Numbered from the stretch's first letter, positions 15,361 to 23,163 are shown. The stretch: 26,301 nt of DNA from Bacteroidales bacterium (GCA_012837565.1 DUQY01000178.1:1-26301); one strand, 5' to 3'. A program made the numbers and translations. The notes: generated from the letters alone by a model not told the origin.

Positions 15361-15933
15361 ATGGAAAGAAATGAAGAACTAATAGACTTAATAAATCTTT
15401 GCAAACAAAATGATTCAATAGCTCAACAAAAAGTATTTAACAGCTATAAGAATAAGTTGTTTGCATTGTGTTTGAGATATTCGAAATCGAGCTCGGAGGC
15501 TGAAGATATGCTTATGGAAGGGTGGATGAGAATATTTAAATCTATTGAAGGGTTTGAAATAAATAAAGAATTTAACTCCTTTGTTTTTGAAGCATGGATT
15601 AAAAAAATTATGATAAACAACGCAATCAACATTTATAGGGCTAACAAAAAACATAATTTGAATGAGGAGTTTTCTGAATTTACGATTATTGATTTAGACC
15701 AAGTTCACCAAAAAGATTATTTGTTTACAGAAGAAGAATTAATTGATTGTGTACAGAAACTTCCAAAATCACTAAGAGTCATTTTTAACCTTTCTGCAAT
15801 TGATGAATATAGTAATAAAGAGATTAGCCAAGAGTTAAATATGACAACAGATACCGTTAAATCTAACCTATACAAGGCAAGAAGAGCTTTAAGAGAAAAT
15901 TTAGACAGAATTGCTAACAAAGATTTGAGATGA
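15361..15933 (+). CDS. ECF-type RNA polymerase sigma factor
   Basis: 190 residues. Region 2 covers about residues 25-95, with EAEDMLMEGWMRIFKSI (46-62) as the -10 recognition and core-binding helices. A variable linker follows, then region 4 at 125-180, with LPKSLRVIFNLSAIDEYS and the helix-turn-helix NKEISQELNMTTDTVKSNLYKAR. There is no region 1 or 3, as expected for ECF factors. The stop overlaps the start of the next gene by 4 bases (ATGA), the usual arrangement of a sigma factor with its cognate anti-sigma factor. Possible regulon: secretion or envelope genes, inferred from the partner's CHU_C domain. A weak upstream TATTATTG near 15343 is not a confident promoter. Confidence 0.92.
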   Translation: MERNEELIDLINLCKQNDSIAQQKVFNSYKNKLFALCLRYSKSSSEAEDMLMEGWMRIFKSIEGFEINKEFNSFVFEAWIKKIMINNAINIYRANKKHNLNEEFSEFTIIDLDQVHQKDYLFTEEELIDCVQKLPKSLRVIFNLSAIDEYSNKEISQELNMTTDTVKSNLYKARRALRENLDRIANKDLR

Positions 15934-16745
15934 ATAGTATAGATAAAATATTTAGTAAATTAAAAGAATCAGAGGTTGAGGCTCCAGATGTTTGGAACAA
16001 ACTCGAGACTCAACTTGGAAGTACTCCCAAATCTAATATTAGTAATAATTTAGACAAGGCTGTTGCTGCGAAATCCATAATAACAAATACTATTCTTAAG
16101 ACTATAGGTTTAGTTGCTGGAGTTGGAGTTATTGGAATTGGTGCATATTTATTTATTGATAGAATAAGTGAAAAAGATAATAAAGAAAAGATTGTTAAAA
16201 CTCAAATACAAAATCCTGAAATAAACAAAGAACATATAAAAGAGGATTCCGATAAAACTATAACCTTTGAAGAGACTAAACAAATAAATAATCTAAATAC
16301 AAAGAAAGAAAATATTACAACAACTTTTAAAGTTAATGATGAAACTAATATTGTTTTAGAAAGTAGTAATTATTCAATCAAAACAATAAATACTGCTCAA
16401 TCTTATCCTTCTGAAATCAAAATAGATTATATTCAAGAAGACTCTTCAGAATATGTAGAAAAGGCTTCATTGCCAAGTTCAGGTATTCCAGAGTTTAGAG
16501 CCTCTAACTTAGTTACACCTAATGGTGATGGAATAAATGATGTGTTTGTTATTAAAGATGTCGATAAATTCCCTGATAATTGTTTAATTATTTTTGACCG
16601 CAATAGTAAGTCTATATACAAATGTAGGAATTATAAAAATAATTTTAACGCCATCAATATTCCCCTTGGGACCTATTTCTATAAGTTTGAATATAATAAT
16701 TTAGGGAAGAAAGAAACAAAGCAAGGAAGCATTACAGTGATGTAG
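15930..16745 (+). CDS. Single-pass membrane anti-sigma-like protein with C-terminal CHU_C (T9SS type B) domain
   Basis: 271 residues. The N-terminal ~50 residues (DKIFSKLKESEVEAPDVWNK onward) resemble the cytoplasmic start of Bacteroidota anti-sigma factors; no zinc-binding HxxxCxxC is present. One membrane segment spans about 54-77. A Lys/Glu/Asn-rich low-complexity linker (80-185) follows. Residues about 190-271 match the gliding-motility-associated C-terminal domain: NLVTPNGDGINDVF (193-206), CLIIFDRNSKSIY (218-230), PLGTYFYKFEYN (245-256) and GSITVM at the very end. The topology should be N-in, with the CHU_C domain in the periplasm. The 4-base overlap with the sigma gene makes regulatory pairing likely. 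That it binds the sigma factor and senses T9SS state is inference. Confidence 0.82.
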   Translation: MNSIDKIFSKLKESEVEAPDVWNKLETQLGSTPKSNISNNLDKAVAAKSIITNTILKTIGLVAGVGVIGIGAYLFIDRISEKDNKEKIVKTQIQNPEINKEHIKEDSDKTITFEETKQINNLNTKKENITTTFKVNDETNIVLESSNYSIKTINTAQSYPSEIKIDYIQEDSSEYVEKASLPSSGIPEFRASNLVTPNGDGINDVFVIKDVDKFPDNCLIIFDRNSKSIYKCRNYKNNFNAINIPLGTYFYKFEYNNLGKKETKQGSITVM

Positions 16746-16827
16746 TAATCCGAGTTTTAAGTGTTTTTTCAATAAAATTATTAGTTAAATCTCTTTAGTG
16801 TTGCAAAAAGTTACTAATATTGCAAAT

Positions 16828-16835
16828 TATTTTTG
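16828..16835 (+). promoter_or_regulatory. -7 box for the acidic protein/Mrp/NifU operon
   Basis: TATTTTTG, 8 bases before the ATG at 16844. A TTG at 16801-16803 gives a 24-bp spacer, longer than usual, so confidence is moderate. It predicts a very short leader. Confidence 0.4.
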
Positions 16836-16843
16836 CATAATCT

Positions 16844-17251
16844 ATGAAACCAAACGTTAACAAATTAAGAGCGATTATTAGCTTCAACAAGCTAACAAAG
16901 AGTCAATTATTATTATTCAGTCAAGCTTATCCGGAGGGGTATGCGTCACATATACAAAAAATCAACAAGCCATCAGGCGATATTATTTATGTTGTACCTT
17001 TGGAAACAGAGGATGCAATATATATGGTTAAGGTTGATGTTAAGGTTGATGCTAAACTAACAGAAGAAGAATTCGACAAAGAAATCTTAAGTGCTTCAAA
17101 GAGCCACGACTTTTCAGATGAAGAAGAAAAGGAAGAAGATGAGGAAGAAGAGAAAACATCAAAGGATACTTTTGTTCTTGTTCACGGAGACTATGAAGGA
17201 GACAAGCTTGAAGAAGATGACGATGATGAGGAGGAGGAAGAAAAAAATTAA
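16844..17251 (+). CDS. Conserved acidic hypothetical protein
   Basis: 135 residues. Residues 1-70 form a compact domain (MKPNVNKLRAIISFNKLTKS; YPEGYASHIQKI; FYA-type strand replaced by IIYVVPLETEDAIYMVKVDV). Residues 85-135 are dominated by Asp and Glu with one short hydrophobic interruption (DTFVLVHGDYEGD). No cysteines, membrane segment or signal peptide are seen. I recognise it only as a type of acidic protein found in Bacteroidota, without known function. It lies 10 bases upstream of the Mrp gene, which makes a role linked to Mrp/NifU plausible but unproven. Its D/E-repeat DNA creates a spurious basic open frame that runs into the next gene. Confidence 0.75.
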   Translation: MKPNVNKLRAIISFNKLTKSQLLLFSQAYPEGYASHIQKINKPSGDIIYVVPLETEDAIYMVKVDVKVDAKLTEEEFDKEILSASKSHDFSDEEEKEEDEEEEKTSKDTFVLVHGDYEGDKLEEDDDDEEEEEKN

Positions 17252-17261
17252 AAAAAGAACT

Positions 17262-18098
17262 ATGAATATATTTGAACAAAGAAAAGAAAAAGAGATGAGA
17301 ATAGCTCAGTCAATGTCAAAAGTTAAGTATTTACTTGCTGTTGGTAGTGGAAAGGGTGGTGTTGGCAAATCTACTGTTTCTGCGAACTTGGCAATAAGTC
17401 TTGCTAAATTGGGCTTTAGGGTTGGTCTTGCAGATGTAGATATTTACGGACCCTCAATTCCAACTCTTTTTAATATTGAAAATGAAGAGGTAGTAGGACA
17501 AGAAATTGACGGTAAACTAAGTTTTCATCCAATTGAAAGGTTCGGTATAAAGCTAATGTCTATTGGTTTTTTTGTTGATAGCACAAAAGCTTTGATGTGG
17601 CGTGGCCCTATGGCTTCAAACACCGTAATTCAAATGCTCTCTGAAACACTTTGGGGAGAGCTCGACTATTTGATTTTCGATATGCCTCCAGGAACAGGTG
17701 ATATTCAACTAACTCTTTCGCATGATTTTAAATTATCTGGTGCTGTTTTTGTGTCAACTCCTCAGCAATTAGCTGTTTCTGATGTGAGAAGAGCAGTTAA
17801 TATGTTTAGGAATGAGGGTGTAAATGTACCTATTTTGGGTTTAGTTGAAAATATGGCCTATTTTACTCCTAAAGAACTACCTAATAACAAATATTATTTA
17901 TTTGGAAAAGCAGGGACAGAGAATCTAGCTAAAGAATTAGATATTGAAATACTAGAACAAATTCCTATTTCTGAGGATATTTCTGAAACAAATGATAGTG
18001 GTAATCCAATAAGTTTGATTGTTGATTCGTTGGAAGGTAATAGCTTTTTGAGTTTAGCTCGAAAAATCAACGAAAAACTAAATAATAACATTAAATAA
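17262..18098 (+). CDS. apbC: Mrp/ApbC (NBP35-type) Fe-S carrier P-loop ATPase, short form
   Basis: 278 residues from ATG 17262; the upstream open codons from 17091 overlap the acidic gene in another frame, encode only a Lys/Arg-rich shadow, and are rejected. The deviant Walker A GKGGVGKST (30-38), DVDIYGPSIPTLF (58-70), MWRGPM, DYLIFDMPPGTGD and STPQQLAVSDVRRAVNMF identify the Mrp/ApbC family, whose members bind and transfer [4Fe-4S] clusters to apo-proteins. Two departures are visible. The N-terminal MIP18/DUF59 domain common in this family is absent. The usual CxxC region reads ENMAYFTPKELPNNKYYLF, and the entire protein contains no cysteine. The next gene is a NifU-like scaffold with a CxxC, 8 bases downstream. 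Confidence 0.88.
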   Translation: MNIFEQRKEKEMRIAQSMSKVKYLLAVGSGKGGVGKSTVSANLAISLAKLGFRVGLADVDIYGPSIPTLFNIENEEVVGQEIDGKLSFHPIERFGIKLMSIGFFVDSTKALMWRGPMASNTVIQMLSETLWGELDYLIFDMPPGTGDIQLTLSHDFKLSGAVFVSTPQQLAVSDVRRAVNMFRNEGVNVPILGLVENMAYFTPKELPNNKYYLFGKAGTENLAKELDIEILEQIPISEDISETNDSGNPISLIVDSLEGNSFLSLARKINEKLNNNIK

Positions 18099-18106
18099 TA
18101 AATATC

Positions 18107-18352
18107 ATGACACCAGAAGAAAAACAAGCATTAGAAATAAAAGTAAAAGAAGTTCTAGAACAAATAAGACCATACCTACAAAGTGATGGAGGAGATTTGA
18201 AATTTGTTAATATGACTGACGATAAAGTTGTTTATGTAGAGCTTCAAGGAGCATGTGGATCATGCCCTCATTCTCTAATAACTCTAAAACAAGGAGTGCA
18301 ACAAGCGGTTATTGAAGCTTTACCAGAAATTAAATCTGTAGAGAGAGTTTAG
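18107..18352 (+). CDS. NifU C-terminal-domain (Nfu-type) Fe-S scaffold
   Basis: 81 residues, essentially one NifU C-terminal domain. Key sites: RPYLQSDGGDLKFV (21-34) and GACGSCPHS with C50 and C53. These proteins assemble or carry a [4Fe-4S] cluster, bound by the CxxC of two subunits. The gene lies between Mrp (8-base gap) and the adenosyltransferase (3-base gap), so all are in one operon. It provides the Cys pair that the neighbouring Mrp lacks. Confidence 0.92.
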   Translation: MTPEEKQALEIKVKEVLEQIRPYLQSDGGDLKFVNMTDDKVVYVELQGACGSCPHSLITLKQGVQQAVIEALPEIKSVERV

Positions 18353-18355
18353 GTA

Positions 18356-18934
18356 ATGATTTATACCAAAACAGGAGATAGAGGAACAACATCTTTGATA
18401 GGAGGTAAGAGGGTACCTAAATATGATTTGAGAGTTGAGTGTTATGGAACACTTGATGAATTGAATTGTAATTTAGGACTAACAAGAGACCTTATGACTA
18501 GAAGACAGAGAATATTAGGGAAATCAAAAAAAGAGATTGCATCTAATTCTATTATCGTTGAGCTATTATCAATAATCAATACTATCTTCAATGCACAAGC
18601 AATAGTTGCCTGTGAAGACCCAAGTATAAAAACACTTCCTCCAATTACTGATGAGCATATTTTGATGCTGGAAAAGAGAATTGATTTATTAGAAGAGGAA
18701 TTACCTAAGTTAAAAAGTTTTATCTTGCCTACTGGTTATAATGTTGCCTCACAGGTACAAATAACTAGAACAGTATGCAGAAGGGCTGAAAGGCTATTGT
18801 GTAAATTAAATGACGAACAAGGCACTGATCAACAGGTTTTAATGTTTATCAATCGTTTGTCTGATTATCTTTTTATTTTGGCAAGAAAACTTATGATTGA
18901 TAGGGGAAGAGATGAGATATTATGGACTCCATAA
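18356..18934 (+). CDS. ATP:cob(I)alamin adenosyltransferase, PduO/MMAB type
   Basis: 192 residues. It transfers the adenosyl group of ATP to cob(I)alamin, giving coenzyme B12 for enzymes such as methylmalonyl-CoA mutase. The N-terminal ATP-binding block is TKTGDRGTTSLIGG (4-17). YGTLDELNCNLGL (30-42), ILPTGYNVASQVQITRTVCRRAER in two adjacent helices (123-146, with the conserved arginines around 142-146) and NRLSDYLFILAR (166-177) complete the five-helix family signature. The start is 3 bases after the NifU-like stop. No terminator was found after it. Confidence 0.93.
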   Translation: MIYTKTGDRGTTSLIGGKRVPKYDLRVECYGTLDELNCNLGLTRDLMTRRQRILGKSKKEIASNSIIVELLSIINTIFNAQAIVACEDPSIKTLPPITDEHILMLEKRIDLLEEELPKLKSFILPTGYNVASQVQITRTVCRRAERLLCKLNDEQGTDQQVLMFINRLSDYLFILARKLMIDRGRDEILWTP

Positions 18935-18986
18935 TATAAGAAAACAATAATAAAATGCTTTAAAATTAAAAATAAACCAAGTTAAG

Positions 18987-19017
18987 TTTGTTTGTATAAG
19001 AATTAATACTACTTTTG
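18987..19017 (+). promoter_or_regulatory. Promoter of the DUF2795 gene
   Basis: TTTG at 18987-18990, a 19-bp spacer, and TACTTTTG at 19010-19017. The leader to the ATG at 19077 is about 50 bases. Confidence 0.7.
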
Positions 19018-19076
19018 CAAAAAATCAGAGGGATATTTTTACTTCTAAGAGTATAAACTTAAAATATTTATAAACA

Positions 19077-19298
19077 ATGTATTGGACATTAGAATTAGCT
19101 TCGAAATTAGAAGACGCACCATGGCCAGCAACACGCGAAGAGCTATTAGATTATGCTTTAAGAAGCGGTGCACCGGCGGAGGTTGTTGAGAATCTAACGG
19201 AGATAGAAGACGAGGGAGAGACTTACGACAGTATAGAGGATATTTGGACAGATTATCCAACAAAGGACGACTTCTTCTTTCACGAAGATGAGTACTAA
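19077..19298 (+). CDS. DUF2795-family small protein
   Basis: 73 residues, strongly acidic. The sequence MYWTLELASKLEDAPWPATR, then LDYALRSGAPAEVVENL and ending YPTKDDFFFHEDEY, is the pattern of the DUF2795 family, very conserved across Bacteroidota and of unknown function. It is monocistronic, with a clear promoter and a strong terminator (19320-19354), suggesting high expression. No signal peptide, membrane segment or cysteine. Confidence 0.88.
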   Translation: MYWTLELASKLEDAPWPATREELLDYALRSGAPAEVVENLTEIEDEGETYDSIEDIWTDYPTKDDFFFHEDEY

Positions 19299-19319
19299 AA
19301 TTAGAGCTAAGTAAAAGAG

Positions 19320-19354
19320 AAAAAGCGTTTTGATAAGTCAGAACGCTTTTTTTA
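19320..19354 (+). terminator. Intrinsic terminator after the DUF2795 gene
   Basis: AAAAGCGTTTTGA (19321-19333) pairs with TCAGAACGCTTTT (19338-19350) with one wobble and a TAAG loop, then a T-run. Confidence 0.85.
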
Positions 19355-19469
19355 TTTGCTTGAAATTCCTAAATTTACATTTAATAAGTTAAACTAAAGC
19401 ATAAAATCTTCCCGAAAATTGGTTAGAAACAAAGACTAAATCATTAGAGGCAAGTATTAAATTTCTATC

Positions 19470-19575
19470 TCTTTGTTTAATCCCGCTAAGGTGTGCCTTT
19501 CAGTAAAATGAATCTTTGTTTTAGAAATTTAATACAGCATTTCAATAATTTATTACAGCGTTTCATAAATTTTAT
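19470..19575. repeat. 21-bp-phased array, about five units (locus 3)
   Basis: Units start at 19492, 19513, 19534 and 19555, preceded by one at 19470 that is one base out of phase. 19513 begins TCTTTGTTTTAG, 19534 ACAGCATTTCAA and 19555 ACAGCGTTTCAT, each followed by an A/T-rich half with AATTT. It lies in the gene-free stretch 19299-19662, between a terminator and the subtilase promoter. 19355-19469 shows nothing else I can support. Confidence 0.75.
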
Positions 19576-19610
19576 ATGGCTTTTTGTTTTATTTATTTAT
19601 TGATAATGAT

Positions 19611-19618
19611 TATCTTTG
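19611..19618 (+). promoter_or_regulatory. -7 box for the subtilase gene
   Basis: TATCTTTG, 45 bases before the chosen ATG at 19663. It lies inside the longer open frame starting at 19576, which argues that the upstream start is not used. Confidence 0.6.
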
Positions 19619-19662
19619 CATTGGTTTATGATATTTATTTAGTCAAATTTAAATCTATGTAT

Positions 19663-21813
19663 ATGAAAAAACATTTATTATTTTTACTGACATTCTTTTT
19701 TATTCAAAGTCTTATTGCTCAAAATATAGGCATTGGAATGAAAGGGTTTCTTAATGGTCAGGGGACTAAGTATTCCTCTTCGTTTTCTGAAAAATACTCT
19801 TATCGTGATTTTGATGGGGTCAAGCATATATCGACCATTATTAAAGTTAATGATAGGTTTGATGAAAGCTTTCTTGTTAATAAGAATTGCAAGATTGGAT
19901 CAAGAATTGGCAATATTCTAACCGTGTATATTCCTTTTGATAGGGTTATGGATGTATTGAAAGCTAAGGGTTTGGAGGAGATTGAAACTTCTAGGAAGGT
20001 TAGTGGTCCTCTTCTTGATAGGGCAGTGAGTGATATGAGTGCTGATTTAGTTTGGCAGGGTTTTGAATTGCCTAGTCCTTATAGTGGTAAAGATGTTATT
20101 ATTGGAATCACCGACTGGGGCTTCGACTATACTCACCCAATGTTTTACGACACTTTGTTAAATAATTATAGAGTTATTGCTGCTTGGGATCAGTTCCGAA
20201 ACCAAGGTCCTTCTCCAAGTGGGTTTTTATATGGTACTGTTTTTGAAGGTAAACAAGCTCTTTTGGCAGCTCAATGCGATACTTCAAATATTTATAAATA
20301 TGGATACCACGGAACTCATGTTGCAGGTATTGCTGCAGGTGGTGGGGCTGGAACAATTTATAGAGGTGTTGCTTATGGATCTGAATTATTATTTGCGACA
20401 TTTCTAATTGATGAGGCTGGAATTATTGATGCTTATTCTTGGATGAGGGGAGTGGCTCTTGATAGGGGTAAAAGATTAGTTGTTAATGGTAGCTGGGGTT
20501 TATATAATATTGGTTTAATGGATGGGACTTCATTGCTTGACCAAGTTATTGACAGTATGTCTGTAAATGATAATATTGTTTTTGTAACTAGTGGGGGTAA
20601 TAATGGGAATGCTAAGTTTCATATAAAAGCTGACTTTAACTCTAACGATACTGTTACAACTGGTATTGGTTTTGATTATGAAAACCCTGCTGATAATTAT
20701 TGGGGACAATCAATAACTCTTTCGGGTGATAGCACTGATAGGTTTTCTTCACGATTAGAATTTTATGTTCAAGGTTTTAACTTAGCTTATCAAACTCCTT
20801 GGGTAAATACTTATACAAACGACTTCATCCTCGACACTTTAATAGTAATTGGTAGTGATACTATAGTATATAATGTTAATTCTGTTGCTTCAACTCCTAT
20901 CTCAAATCGCCCAATTCAAGAATGGGAAGTAGGACTATCCAACTCTCAAGCAGGACAATATTATGTCATTTTATCTATAAAATCTCCTAGTGGTTATGTT
21001 CATGCTTGGAATGTTGCTTGTCTTTCAACAGGTGTTGGAAATTGGGGGCTACCATTTATGAATTATAGATCTACAGATATTATGGGAAATGCACTTTATA
21101 GTGTTGGTGAGCCTGCTGTTTCTACAACTGCAATTTCTGTTGCAGCACATTCATCGCAACCAAGGGGCTCTTCCTCAGGAGGACAAAGAGCTAGTTTTTC
21201 AAGTATAGGTCCTAGAATTGATGGAATGATTAAACCAGAGATTTCAGCACCAGGTGTTAATGTAAGATCTTCAATTTCTTCTTTTGCAACCCAAGACTTC
21301 TCTCTCGATAACTTAGTATTATTTGAAGGAAGAGAATATCCTTTTTCTCTATTATCTGGAACCTCAATGTCTGGTCCTATGGTAACAGGTGTTGTTGCAC
21401 TGATGTTAGAGGCAAATCCAAACTTGAGTAGTTCAAAAATAAAAGAAATTATTAAAGAAACTGCACGACAAGACTACAACACAACACCTAACCTTCCAAA
21501 CAATAGTTGGGGTTGGGGCAAGGTCTCTGCTTTGGATTGTGTAAAAAGATCTGTTGAGTTAATAGGTTTAGGGAACGAAATTGAAAATAACTCAACCTTA
21601 ATTCTTTATCCGAATCCAATGGAAAAAGAATTAAATATTATTTCAAATAATAGGTTGAAACAAGTAGAAATTTACGATATTTTTGGAAGGAAACTACTTG
21701 AAAAGAATAAAAACATAGATTTAATAGATGTTTCTTCTCTAAGAAGGGGAGTTTATATTGTTGTTATTCATTTGGAAAACAAAACATTAAACTATAAGGT
21801 GATAAAAAGATAA
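19663..21813 (+). CDS. Secreted S8 (subtilisin-like) serine protease with T9SS sorting domain
   Basis: 716 residues from ATG 19663 (ATG 19657 is also possible). The upstream in-frame ATG at 19576 is rejected because the -7 box at 19611 falls within it and because MKKHLLFLLTFFFIQSLIAQ is a complete signal peptide. The catalytic triad is present: Asp 151 (VIIGITDWGFDYTHP), His 216 (YHGTHVAGIAAGGG) and Ser 568 (SGTSMSGPMVTG), with the oxyanion Asn at about 313 (VTSGGNNGN). A long insertion of about 200 residues separates the Asn and Ser blocks. Residues about 640-716 are a type A T9SS domain (STLILYPNPMEKELNI, LRRGVYIVVIHLENK, VIKR end). It should be an extracellular protease. Confidence 0.92.
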   Translation: MKKHLLFLLTFFFIQSLIAQNIGIGMKGFLNGQGTKYSSSFSEKYSYRDFDGVKHISTIIKVNDRFDESFLVNKNCKIGSRIGNILTVYIPFDRVMDVLKAKGLEEIETSRKVSGPLLDRAVSDMSADLVWQGFELPSPYSGKDVIIGITDWGFDYTHPMFYDTLLNNYRVIAAWDQFRNQGPSPSGFLYGTVFEGKQALLAAQCDTSNIYKYGYHGTHVAGIAAGGGAGTIYRGVAYGSELLFATFLIDEAGIIDAYSWMRGVALDRGKRLVVNGSWGLYNIGLMDGTSLLDQVIDSMSVNDNIVFVTSGGNNGNAKFHIKADFNSNDTVTTGIGFDYENPADNYWGQSITLSGDSTDRFSSRLEFYVQGFNLAYQTPWVNTYTNDFILDTLIVIGSDTIVYNVNSVASTPISNRPIQEWEVGLSNSQAGQYYVILSIKSPSGYVHAWNVACLSTGVGNWGLPFMNYRSTDIMGNALYSVGEPAVSTTAISVAAHSSQPRGSSSGGQRASFSSIGPRIDGMIKPEISAPGVNVRSSISSFATQDFSLDNLVLFEGREYPFSLLSGTSMSGPMVTGVVALMLEANPNLSSSKIKEIIKETARQDYNTTPNLPNNSWGWGKVSALDCVKRSVELIGLGNEIENNSTLILYPNPMEKELNIISNNRLKQVEIYDIFGRKLLEKNKNIDLIDVSSLRRGVYIVVIHLENKTLNYKVIKR

Positions 21814-21819
21814 GAGGAA

Positions 21820-21852
21820 TTTGAGATTATATAAAAAAAAATAGTAATTTTG
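21820..21852 (+). promoter_or_regulatory. Promoter of gcvH
   Basis: TTTG at 21820-21823, a 21-bp spacer, and TAATTTTG at 21845-21852. The TTG at 21850 that could start a longer GcvH frame is part of this -7 element. Confidence 0.6.
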
Positions 21853-21894
21853 AACCTTGAAATATTATTGGACAAATCAAATAAAAGAAACAAA

Positions 21895-22275
21895 ATGAAC
21901 ATTCCAGCAAATTTAAAGTATTCTAGCGACCATGAATGGTTGAGAGTAGAAGGTGATGAAGTCTTTATTGGTATAACAGACTTTGCACAACACGAATTAG
22001 GTGATATCGTATTCGTTGATGTTGACACTGATGGCGAGTCAGTAGATAAAGATGAGGTATTCGGTTCGGTTGAAGCAGTTAAAACAGTTTCAGACCTTAT
22101 TATGCCAATATCTGGAGAGGTTCTTGAGTTTAATGCACATCTTGAAGAAAATGCTGCTGCAATCAACACAGATCCTTATGGTGAGGGTTGGATCATTAAA
22201 GTTAAGCCTAGTAACTTAGCAGAAATAAATGATTTAATGGATGCAAAAGCTTATTCAGCATTTATTGGTCTATAA
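21895..22275 (+). CDS. gcvH: Glycine cleavage system H protein
   Basis: 126 residues from ATG 21895. The lipoyl carrier of the glycine cleavage complex shuttles the aminomethyl group between the P and T proteins. Landmarks: KYSSDHEWLRVEGDEVFIGI (8-27), GSVEAVKTVSDLIMP, where K63 is the lipoylation site, and NTDPYGEGWIIKVK (91-104). The in-frame TTG at 21850 would add 15 residues not typical of the family and lies within the -7 box, so it is rejected. The P and T genes are not nearby. A strong terminator follows, so it is transcribed alone. Confidence 0.96.
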   Translation: MNIPANLKYSSDHEWLRVEGDEVFIGITDFAQHELGDIVFVDVDTDGESVDKDEVFGSVEAVKTVSDLIMPISGEVLEFNAHLEENAAAINTDPYGEGWIIKVKPSNLAEINDLMDAKAYSAFIGL

Positions 22276-22299
22276 TAAATAAAGAATAAAATATAAATT

Positions 22300-22337
22300 A
22301 AGATGCTCCAATTATCATAATTGAGCATCTTTTTTTG
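22300..22337 (+). terminator. Intrinsic terminator after gcvH
   Basis: AAGATGCTC (22300-22308) pairs with GAGCATCTT (22323-22331); inside, AATTA/TAATT extends the stem. A T-run follows. Confidence 0.88.
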
Positions 22338-22350
22338 TTTATAATTGAAA

Positions 22351-22779
22351 ATGAAAAACAAGAAGCTAAATGCTGTTCTATTTGTTCTTTGGATAGCATT
22401 AATGATGTATGGGATACTATCTCCTGCAAACTTATTGCCAAAGAGCATAGGATTCTTTTCGTTTATTCCTTTTTTTGACAAAATTGTTCACTCAGGAATG
22501 TTCGCAGGTTTTTCTTTTCTCTTGTTTTGGCTAGTAGCTGATAAGCATAAATTACATAAATCAATTCTTATAACATTTATTGTTTCAATAAGCTTTGGAG
22601 TGATAACAGAATTAGCCCAGCTTCTTTTATCCGAAATAACCTTTAGGAGTTTCGAATGGATGGATCTTTTGGCTGATGCTATAGGGGTGGGTCTTTCGAT
22701 GCTATTATGTTATTTTATTTTCATCAGACAACAAGCCAATAAAAGGAAAACACATTATAAACAAAAAATAATTAGGTAA
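22351..22779 (+). CDS. VanZ-family membrane protein
   Basis: 142 residues from ATG 22351 (the TTG at 22345 is less likely). Four hydrophobic segments: about 6-24, 45-64, 71-93 and 108-126. The family signature includes DKIVHSGMFAGFSFLLFW (about 43-60), an acidic ELAQLLL (about 87-93) and RSFEWMDLLADAIGVGLS (about 99-116). VanZ of enterococci gives low-level teicoplanin resistance, but most family members have no known role, and resistance should not be assumed. It starts 14 bases after the gcvH terminator; no separate strong promoter is visible. Confidence 0.85.
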   Translation: MKNKKLNAVLFVLWIALMMYGILSPANLLPKSIGFFSFIPFFDKIVHSGMFAGFSFLLFWLVADKHKLHKSILITFIVSISFGVITELAQLLLSEITFRSFEWMDLLADAIGVGLSMLLCYFIFIRQQANKRKTHYKQKIIR

Positions 22780-22783
22780 ACTA

Positions 22784-22813
22784 TTGTTAGTAACAATTTA
22801 ATTTCTATCTTTG
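22784..22813 (+). promoter_or_regulatory. Promoter of rpsO
   Basis: TTG at 22784-22786, a spacer of exactly 19 bp, and TATCTTTG at 22806-22813. The leader to the ATG at 22869 is about 50 bases. Confidence 0.75.
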
Positions 22814-22868
22814 CAAACCCAATTGATGGAATTTAATAAGAAAAAAATATAAACAAGTAGGTAAGCAT

Positions 22869-23138
22869 ATGTATTTAGAAACCGAAAAGAAAAGAGAAAT
22901 TTTTGCACAATATGGTAAATCAGATAAAGATACTGGTTCTATTGAAGGGCAAATAGCATTGTTCACATTCCGTATCCAACATCTAACTCAACATGTTCGT
23001 GGAATGAAGAAAGATAAGTTTACAGAACGTTCATTAGTAAGATTAGTAGGAAAAAGAAGACGTTTGTTAGATTATCTAAAGGAAAAAGATGTTTTAAAAT
23101 ATCGTGAACTAATCAAACAATTAGGTATTAGAAAGTAA
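22869..23138 (+). CDS. rpsO: 30S ribosomal protein S15
   Basis: 89 residues, the normal length. S15 binds the central domain of 16S rRNA and is an early assembly protein. The sequence shows the family core: KSDKDTGSIEGQIALFTFRI (17-36), LTQHVRGMKKDKFTERSLVR and KRRRLLDYLKEKD. It is followed by a terminator and then pnp, the same gene pair as in many other bacteria. It has its own consensus promoter. Confidence 0.97.
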   Translation: MYLETEKKREIFAQYGKSDKDTGSIEGQIALFTFRIQHLTQHVRGMKKDKFTERSLVRLVGKRRRLLDYLKEKDVLKYRELIKQLGIRK

Positions 23139-23163
23139 TTTCTGTATCAATCGCTTTATGAGA

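Noticed and set aside
17091..17261. N-terminal extension of the Mrp protein or a separate basic protein
   Set aside because: These codons are the other frame of the Asp/Glu-rich gene and give only Lys/Arg/Met-rich sequence; the Mrp homology begins after the ATG at 17262.
22351..22779. Glycopeptide-resistance gene
   Set aside because: The family is VanZ-like, but no other van genes are nearby and most VanZ-family proteins have no resistance role.
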